A stretch of DNA of 64,000 nt, taken from NCBI GenBank assembly GCA_018340375.1, contig JAFFJZ010000042.1, forward strand, positions 310,001-374,000. The letters run 5' to 3'. How positions within the stretch are numbered: the first letter of the stretch is position 1; the number at the start of each line of letters is the position of its first letter. Shown here piece after piece: positions 57,900-64,000 of this stretch. This stretch comes from Gonatopus flavifemur (Eukaryota > Arthropoda > Insecta > Hymenoptera > Dryinidae). The notes beneath the pieces are model-generated. The model worked only from the letters and a program-made list of their open reading frames with translations, searched no databases and was not told the origin of the DNA. A program made the translations under genes and the position numbers.

Positions 57900-58788
57900 T
57901 CTGCACAATTTCATAGTAATGCTTCTTTAGCGGTACGGAGATATATGGAAAAATATCCAACGAGAAGACATCTCACCAGCAAAACATTCAGTACACTGGC
58001 GCGATGGCATCCAGATTACACACAACTGGGAATGTACAATCCAGCTCAAAAAATCATGCTGGACCGAATCGAAAAACCAGATCGATTCGAAACGACGAGA
58101 GAATTTTGAGAGAAATTGGGAATGACCCCACAACAAGCGTCAGAAGAATTAGCCGGGAAACAAGATTATCGAAATCTACGATGCACTGAGTGATAAAAGA
58201 TGAAAATCTTCATTCATATCACTTTCACAAGGTGCAGGAATTGAGAGAACAAGATTATGCGGAGAGATTGGAATATTCGCATCGGCTTCTGAGGAGACTT
58301 CAAGAACAACCGGATTTTCTGAAATTTGTCTGATGGACAGACGAATCGATGTTAATCCGACATGGAATTTTTAACCGGCATAATACGCATTACTACGATC
58401 ATGAAAACTCTCCCTGCTGAAAATAACGGGAAGAAACGGAAAGAATTTGGATGCGAATCTTTACGATTCATTCCGCAGGGCAGAAGTAAGATTTTGTGAC
58501 GTAAGTAAAATGTGTACGAAACTTTCCGTATCATCGGAGAAGGAGTGCGACTGGAACAGCGGGAACAAAATGAATCCGTTCTGAGCTGGAATTGCAATTT
58601 TTACCAAATCCTTCGAGTTTGTCCGGAATAGCGGGTATAAGATATTACCGCTTTGATCAGCATAAACGACGACCAAATTGATGCCGTTTCAAGTTGAATC
58701 TGCGGAGAGAAATTTATTGCGTTCCAATCTGCTTCGACAAGCCGGATGATGGAATAACAATTCCCAGTTTGCATCCGGAAATGCTGCA

Positions 58789-58984
58789 CAGTAAAAAATT
58801 TTTCGTCATTGTGTAAAGTGTTAAAAGTTGTGTGCAGAATATTAAATATTCTGGAGTGTTGATTCAACACTGTCGTGTTTTTTGTTTGTGTTAACAACGA
58901 TTGTGTTGAATCGACACTCTTGAATGTTAAATATTCTACACACAAAGTTTACCCCTTCAGACAATGACGAACAATTTTTTACTG
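58789..58984. mobile_element. 196-bp MITE inside the 300-bp repeat
   Basis: The ends read CAGTAAAAAATTTTTCGTCA and, on the other strand, CAGTAAAAAATTGTTCGTCA. The arms continue through 'agaatattaaatattct' and 'gtgttgattcaacac'. The empty site can be read from the sister repeat at 60550, where 'aaatgctgaacagaataatg' is continuous. The right flank is TA; the left reads CA. Confidence 0.75.
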
Positions 58985-59108
58985 TATGAATGAAACAATG
59001 GTGTTTCCATTCCATCATTACCACACAGACATTTTACTCCATTTGAAGTTGAATTTACGGATATGATTCTATTGCGTTAAAATCCGGCTTATCAAGCCAG
59101 CTGATATA

Positions 59109-60388
59109 CCAGGTGTGTAAGTATGAAACCGCAATTTTTGTTTATTTAGAAAAAACACGTTTATTGTAATGATATGATACAAAGTAACTCATTCCAACTA
59201 TTGTCCGTCGCTATCTATACATTTTTTCCATCTTTCTGGCAATTTGTGGATTCCGCGTCGAAAGAACTGTTGCTCTCTTGAGGCAAACCAGTCATCGAGC
59301 CATTTTCGTACATCTTCGTGAGAAGTAAAGCGCTGCTCAGCAACTGCGTGTCCCATCGACGCAAACAAGTGGTAATCGTATGGGGCAAGGTCCGGTGAGT
59401 TAGGCGCGTGCTGAAGAATCTCCCAACGGAACGACTCTATCGTTTCCTGGACCTGTTTTGCTTTGTGTGCAGCAAAATCATCTTGTGTTGTCTTTGTTGG
59501 TATTCTGGTCGTTTTTCACGCAAAACTCGATTCAAATCGATCATTTGTTGTCGGTAGCGTGGAGTATTGACAGTTTTCCCAGGTTTCAGCAGCTCGTAGT
59601 ATTTATAGATTACGCCCTTCTGATCCCACCAAACACACAGCATTGATTTCCTTCGGTAGCGGTTTGGTCTTGCCGTCGATGTTCATGGTTCACCCGGAGT
59701 AACCCATGACTTTTTGCGCTCAGGATTCTCGAAATATATCCACTTTTCATCGCCAGTCACAATTTGATGGAGAAATGACTTTCTTTGGAACCTGGCGAGC
59801 AGCATTTCGCATGATTTTTTGCGGTTTTCCTGCTGTCTTTCGTTGAGTTCATGTGGAACCCATTTCCCCACCTTTCGTATCTTCCCCATGGTTTTCAACC
59901 GAAGGGAGATGGCTTTTCGGGTCACCTTTAACTGATCCGCCAGTTGTTGTTGTGTTTGAGCGTCGTCTTCGTCCAACAAGGCTTGCAGGTCAGCGTCTTC
60001 AAACTTTTTCGGTGGTCTTCTACGTTCTTCGTTCCTGACGTCAAAATCGCCACTTTTGAACCGTTTGAACCACTCGAAACACTGTGTTTTACCGAGAGCA
60101 TGCTCACCAAACCCCTCCACAAGCATTCGATGCGATTCGGCTGCGGTTTTCTTCAGATGAAAACAGAAAAGTAGTGCTGTCCGCAAATCGTAATTTGTTG
60201 GCACAAAATTCGACATGTTTATCTCTAATAAACTGATGCTACTGGATGAAACTCGTAGTATTGTGAGTTATAAATCTTTGTCGGATATCAATACAATAAC
60301 AAGACACCGCTGACGTGATGTGTCGGTAACTGCATCGACATCTAGCGCCACCTATGGGCAAATTCCGGTTTCATACTTACACACTTGG
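59109..60388 (-). mobile_element. mariner element, 1280 bp
   Basis: The 29-bp TIRs are CCAGGTGTGTAAGTATGAAA... (left) and CCAAGTGTGTAAGTATGAAA... (right), with a TA duplication at 59107-59108 and 60389-60390. Length and structure are those of a full-size mariner. The insertion lies inside a 300-bp repeat unit: the flanks 'aagccagctgata' and 'atacgcggacat' correspond to adjacent sequence in the sister unit at 60655-60710. Confidence 0.92.
59198..60216 (-). pseudogene. mariner transposase (DD34D), broken
   Basis: It starts MSNFVPTNYDLRTALLFCFH at 60216. The HTH region (TAAESHRMLVEGFGEHAL), the GRPPKKFED-like hook (RRRPPKKFEDADLQALL) and WVPHELNERQ are all recognisable. First catalytic D in VTGDEKWIYF. 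A TGA follows PGEP at 59683, with the frame continuing beyond as TSTARPNRYRRKSM. The frame changes near 59500; the second D then appears in QDDFAAHKAK and the third in SPDLAPYDYHLF, 34 residues apart as expected. The C-terminus IHKLPERWKKCIDSDGQ ends at 59198. One nonsense codon and one frameshift make it inactive. Confidence 0.92.
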
Positions 60389-61199
60389 TAATACGCGGAC
60401 ATAAGAAAAGTGGTTTTGTTGAGTAATCAACACATGCCAAATGGGTTCCGTTCCAGGTTGGATTTGCGAAGAGAAGTTGATTACGTTTCAATCCGCGCCA
60501 AGACACCGCATGGTCGAATCACAGTTCTCAGTTTGCATCCGCAAATGCTGAACAGAATAATGATGTTCCGATTCCGTAATAACCGCACAGGCCTTTTTTT
60601 CCGTTTTGGGTTGAATTTACGGATGGGAGTTCATTGCGTTAAAATCCGGCTCAATAAGCCAAGTGATTGAGTGAAAGTCGTCGTTCGCATCTGCATACGC
60701 GGATATGAAAAATTATGGTTTTGTTGAGTAATCAACACATGTGGAATTGGTTCCGTCTTAGCTGGATTTCCGGAGGAAAATTTATTCAGGTGGTTAGGGA
60801 ATATCCCAGGAGCGGTACAAGAGGCAATGTGGTTTCAGCAGGATGGCTGTCCTGCTCATACTTCTAGACTGGTAACGGGATTTTTAAATGAAAAATTTGG
60901 AGAAAGATGGATTAACTACCGTGGTCCAGTAAGTTGGCCTGACAGGTCATAGAAATGTGGACGTAATAATCAAGAAAAACACAGGAACAAAAATGTATAC
61001 ATGATTGAATAATAACCCTTGTTAAAGTGTCTGATAGAATATGATAGGAATTATTTCTATCATTTAAGAGTATGTTTTTGGCGCATATTTTTAACATAGA
61101 ACTTCAGATATTCAACAACTGAACTATCCAAAATGAATCGCGCATTTTATGAACGAGTACCTATCATATCTTTTGATATTTTCAACAAGTCACATTGGG

Positions 61200-61690
61200 G
61201 ATGAAATTCAAGTCATTCTAGAATATTCTATGCGATTTTTCATAAACCGGGACTATTATAACTTATGTGATATCAGGCTGGTATGATGTTTTATCCGGTT
61301 TACCAAAAATTGTTCTATGGCATTGTATCTGATCAATAATATGTGAAAAATCTCAACAGAATTTTGTACGATCTCCTATCATAACTCCCTCACAATCTGT
61401 GAATGATAGCCTGTATGAATAAAAATTCGACGGAGTGTATGACGATACATATGATTCTATCATATTTTATACAATTTTTCACAAATCCGGGCTATCATAA
61501 CTTTTGCGATATCAGGTTGTTATGATGTTCTATCCGGTTTACCAGAAAGATGTCCTATGGTATTATTTCTGAACAAAAGCATCTCCAAAATCTGAACAGA
61601 GTTTTGAATGATCTTTTATCATAATCTCCTCACAATCTGTGAATAATAACCTGTATGAAGTCAAAGTCGAGATAACCTGTATGAAATTCA
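61200..61690. repeat. Tandem duplication, unit about 240 bp
   Basis: 'gatatcaggctggtatgatg' (61270) and 'gatatcaggttgttatgatg' (61510) begin matching segments. Both contain 'tatccggtttaccaaaaat/tccggtttaccagaaag', 'cctcacaatctgtgaat' and 'taacctgtatgaa' at a spacing of 240 bp. Confidence 0.7.
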
Positions 61691-61799
61691 TGACGATTCA
61701 TATGAGAATACAGAACTGAGGTCTATCATAGTGTATAAGGGTCCTTTAGGATCAATGATGTTCTATGTGAATCATCAGTCATGTCGCTTATCAATATCA

Positions 61800-61925
61800 C
61801 CCCGTATGGAAATATTTCACGGAAAAATTTATGTGGAACCATAATCTCTGGAAAACATTGCATTCTCTCTGCGAAAATCTGAAAAACTCTGACAAACTGC
61901 AATAATAATCATAAATGGGAACGAA
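61800..61925. repeat. Dispersed TTTTCAGA-rich repeat, copy 4 (inverted)
   Basis: It begins 'ccccgtatggaaatatttca' and contains 'tctctggaaaacattgcatt' and 'tctgaaaaactctgacaaac', the complement of copy 2 at 4590-4735. Confidence 0.5.
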
Positions 61926-62143
61926 ATTGCGCTCTGAAAAAGTTCTGACAAAACTAATAAATTTTCAATATCTTTTTGATGACTAAAAATTTTTGAAATT
62001 CTATAAATACATTCATGTGCTATATTCAAATATCATATGTGAAAAAGTGTTTGAAAATATCTTAATTTTTTTCAAGTCAGAAAAATGTTGGGCATTCCTC
62101 ATGATTTCGTTGGAATTTTTTCATGGCGCAATTTTGTTTCTAG

Positions 62144-62392
62144 TTGTGTGGGAATAAGGTAACTGACCCCATTAGCGAACGCGACCCCTTCAGTGAACCT
62201 CGAGATAATAAAACCTCTTTGACGAACGAGAAGTGTTTACCTATTACGTGCTGTGAAGATTATTCCAATCTTCAAACATTATTGTTCGTGATGAATGCGA
62301 AAACAAATGGAAGAAAGAAAAATGTTATTCACGAAATAAGTAAAGTTCATGCCGAGTGTCACAACGAGCTTTGCCTACGTGAATCTTACAAG
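62144..62392 (+). CDS. Probable internal exon of an unidentified gene
   Basis: A 3' splice acceptor (gcgcaattttgtttctag) ends at 62143 and a consensus donor (AAG followed by GTGAGT) begins at 62393. Between them one frame is open throughout for 249 bases, exactly 83 codons, so the exon is phase 0 on both sides. The peptide has six cysteines, including CC and a C-x3-C near the end, several charged residues and no obvious membrane segment (LCGNKVTDPISERDP ... KCLPITCCEDYSN ... AECHNELCLRESYK). I do not recognise the family; the Cys pattern may suggest an extracellular protein. Neighbouring exons were not found in the window. Confidence 0.5.
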
Positions 62393-62999
62393 GTGAGTTG
62401 AGAATGGACATTTTTTCAATTGTGCATTTTCATAGTATTAATGCGACCATTGAACTATTTTATGTATCCAATCTATTTATATCATTCAAATTAAGATAAT
62501 ATAGGGTTATTTTCAATAACTGTCAGTCGCTAACCTAGAAAATTGCGCGTTCAGAAATACACACACGGAAATGATCGGTGAATCTATTACTGAACGAATA
62601 AACGTAACAATTCATATCATAGGTATCTACTCTAGGAAAATTTTTTCATGAACTCTCATAATGCGCATAATTTTTCAATCAATCTATAAATTCCTCCAAG
62701 GATTGGATTAAACATGTAAAATTATAAACCCTACTTGAAATTCACAATTTTTTTGCCAAATTAACTCAAGCACGACAGAAGTTCAAAGTATATATGAAAT
62801 AAAAACGTTGGTAGAATTTGAGAATGAGATACGAAGAACATATCATGAAAGTTCATAGAATATACGAATGGGACTGTTTTAAATATACTCAGAACGTACA
62901 CAGTACATCTGAAATGTACGATATTCATTCAATCGACGTTCGACTGACGCACAGTGGTCGTTTTTCCCAATCTAGGTGGACAAAATTCAAAACTCTATC
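62393..62999. other. Possible intron and non-coding DNA
   Basis: It follows the donor at 62393. No second exon was found. The frame at 62818-63132 runs into the 121-bp satellite and is not convincing. Confidence 0.35.
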
Positions 63000-63556
63000 A
63001 TATTCGCTTGAAACTCGGTATGAGGGGGTTTTTGGAGTCGCAGAATCCGAATCTGGAGTCAGAACTTCGAAATTCAAAATGGCGGATTCAATATGGCGGA
63101 CAAAAATTCAAAAATGGTTGATATCTGCTTGAAACTTAGTACCTGGGGGTTTTTGGGGTCACAGAATCCAAATCTGGACTCAGAATTCCGGAATTCAAAA
63201 TGGCGGATTCAATATGGCGGACAAAAATGGTTGATGTCCGCTTGAAACTCACTTTCAAGGAGTTTTTGGGGTCGCAGAATTCGAATCTGGAGTGTGAAAT
63301 CCGAAATTCGAAATGGCGGATTCAATATGGCGGACAAAAATTCGAAAATCGTTGATATCCGTTTTAAACTCACTAATGGCAAGGTTCTTGGGGTCGCAGA
63401 ATCCAAATGTGGAGTCAGAAATTCGAAATTCAACATGGCGGTTTCAATATGGCGGACACAAATTCAAAAACGGTTGATATCCGCTTGAAACTTACTATCA
63501 GGGGGTTTCGGGGTCGCATAAATTCAATCTGGACTCAGAATTTTGCAACTTCAGGA
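63000..63556. repeat. Satellite-like tandem repeat, unit about 121 bp, 4.5 copies
   Basis: The unit contains 'aaaatggcggattcaatatg' + 'gcggacaaaaattc', 'ggttgatatccgcttgaaac', 'gggggtttttggggtcgcag' and 'aatctggagtcagaa'. The 'gaaact' box lies at about 63011, 63132, 63244, 63366 and 63486, giving a period of 121 (one unit is 112). Repeats with the ATGGCGGA..ATGGCGGAC motif are, as I recall, found in several insects. Short ORFs on both strands here reflect it. Confidence 0.85.
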
Positions 63557-63889
63557 TACCACACTATCTAAATGAAACAAAAGCACCACACTAGGGTACA
63601 TACCTCATTGTTCGAATCACTGTTATTATCCCAATTTTCATCGTTGAAACATTTGTTTTTTTTTCAACTTTGCGTGGAAACTCTGAAAAAAACAAATATT
63701 CACTCATTATCAATCCTTACAGCGATAAATAGAAATGATGAACAGAAAGAAAGCGAAATGGAATTTTTAATGCACTTCCGAATAAGATGAAATGTATTTT
63801 ATTGAACATCAATCTTGAAGATGAAGCAGCAACTTACAAAAAACTGGTGAAATTTCCAAATGCCTTAAAAATCAACTCTTATTTATTCC
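63557..63889. other. Non-coding stretch, probably 3' UTR in part
   Basis: Just left of the terminal exon candidate the minus strand shows GGAATAAATAAGAG, a possible polyadenylation signal at about 63878-63888. No other feature. Confidence 0.35.
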
Positions 63890-64000
63890 TCATTCAGATG
63901 TTGGAGAAGCATGTGATTGTCCAATATCAGGTTCACGCAGTAAATTAAACACTTCCACAGGTAACGGTTTGCAGGTTTTGAATTGAGATATCCTATTATC
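63890..64000 (-). CDS. Partial terminal exon at window edge, unidentified
   Basis: The minus strand is open from the window edge to a TGA at 63890-63892 and encodes a tail of 36 residues including ISQFKTCKPLPVEVFNLL and REPDIGQSHASPTSE. An AATAAA lies directly after the stop. The codon content looks like a real protein end, but the piece is too short to identify and could belong to a transposon. Confidence 0.35.
   Translation of the reverse strand, partial: DNRISQFKTCKPLPVEVFNLLREPDIGQSHASPTSE

Larger units (their letters stand above)
58640..60780. repeat. Degenerate tandem repeat, unit about 300 bp
   Basis: Three shared blocks recur in order: 'gttgaatttacggat' + 'gcgttaaaatccggct' (59048, 60610), 'tggttttgttgagtaatcaa' + 'cacatg' (60411, 60716; spacing 305), and 'cagtttgcatccg' + 'aaatgctg' (58765, 60529). 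Removing the mariner and the MITE restores a spacing of about 285-305 bp. The array itself interrupts the transposase relic. Short ORFs across it are not genes. Confidence 0.7.
57900..60950 (+). pseudogene. Third DD41D transposase relic, split by insertions
   Basis: The plus strand encodes the same transposase family in pieces. 57940-58080: RRYMEKYPTRRHLTSKTFST (DUF4817-like region). 58110-58440: EIGNDPTTSVRRISRETRLS (second HTH), KVQELREQDYAERLEYSHRL, TDESMLIRHGIFNRHNTHYY (first catalytic D). After about 2.3 kb of foreign sequence it resumes at 60785-60945 with MWFQQDGCPAHTSRLVTGFL (second D) and FGERWINYRGPVSWPDRS, then stops before the third D. There are frameshifts and a TGA in MH*VIK and a stop before WTDES. 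TIRs were not found. Confidence 0.8.
60951..62143. other. Non-coding stretch with a duplicated block
   Basis: No gene. It contains the 240-bp duplication (61200-61690) and an inverted copy of the TTTTCAGA-rich dispersed repeat (61800-61925). Confidence 0.45.

Noticed and set aside
63000..63556. Repeat-encoded proteins (104, 75 and 64 residues)
   Set aside because: They read the 121-bp satellite on either strand.
1..64000. tRNA, rRNA or known small RNA genes
   Set aside because: I looked for cloverleaf-like and conserved rRNA sequence and recognised none; a tRNA scan would be needed to be sure.

Overview
The window looks like AT-rich nuclear DNA from an insect. The evidence is the mix of transposon families (RTE, CR1-type and jockey/I-like LINEs, a Ty3/gypsy element primed by tRNA-Lys, P-element/THAP relics, a mariner and DD41D Tc1/mariner relatives with a DUF4817-like N-terminus), the many MITE-like foldbacks, and candidate exons bounded by consensus splice sites. 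There is no operon structure, and I recognise no rRNA, tRNA or CRISPR. A hymenopteran is my best guess because relatives of the purine-rich LINE are, as I remember, common in ants and wasps. That is inference only.

0-21 kb is gene-poor. It holds a possible host terminal exon at 714-1064, a P-element-like transposase relic at about 5.3-5.8 kb, an R1-type LINE tail at 7.7 kb, several MITEs, a degenerate THAP domain at 16.8 kb, and a 2.3 kb block of roughly 180-bp repeats (17.7-20.05 kb) containing a hairpin about 500 bp long.

21-36 kb holds an RTE LINE (21.8-24.88 kb) in one reading frame broken mainly by stop codons, then a degenerate short-motif repeat, then an almost complete but dead Ty3/gypsy retrotransposon on the minus strand (26438-35840). 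For the gypsy element both LTRs, the 4-bp target duplication, the primer site, gag, protease, RT, RNase H and integrase can all be placed.

37-50 kb begins with a 489-bp MITE beside a six-copy 190-bp satellite and a further foldback. It continues with a stacked insertion: an extremely purine-rich LINE (about 41.8-45.4 kb), a CR1-type LINE in the opposite direction, and a DD41D transposon (47128-49161) with an uninterrupted transposase and TIRs of about 390-446 bp. A probable LINE 3' end with a perfect hairpin follows.

50-64 kb has a second DD41D element (52186-54239) disabled by a one-base frameshift and lying in what may be an intron, and a third DD41D relic split by 300-bp tandem repeats that were themselves hit by a MITE and a 1280-bp mariner. 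It also has an AUG-less internal exon candidate with strong splice sites (62144-62392), a 121-bp satellite, and a partial terminal exon at the right edge (minus strand).

The genes here do not form a host pathway. The window is mainly a record of successive transposon insertions. The most noteworthy items are the intact DD41D element, nuclear-receptor-like half-sites repeated in the TIRs of both DD41D elements, and the two nested insertion stacks.
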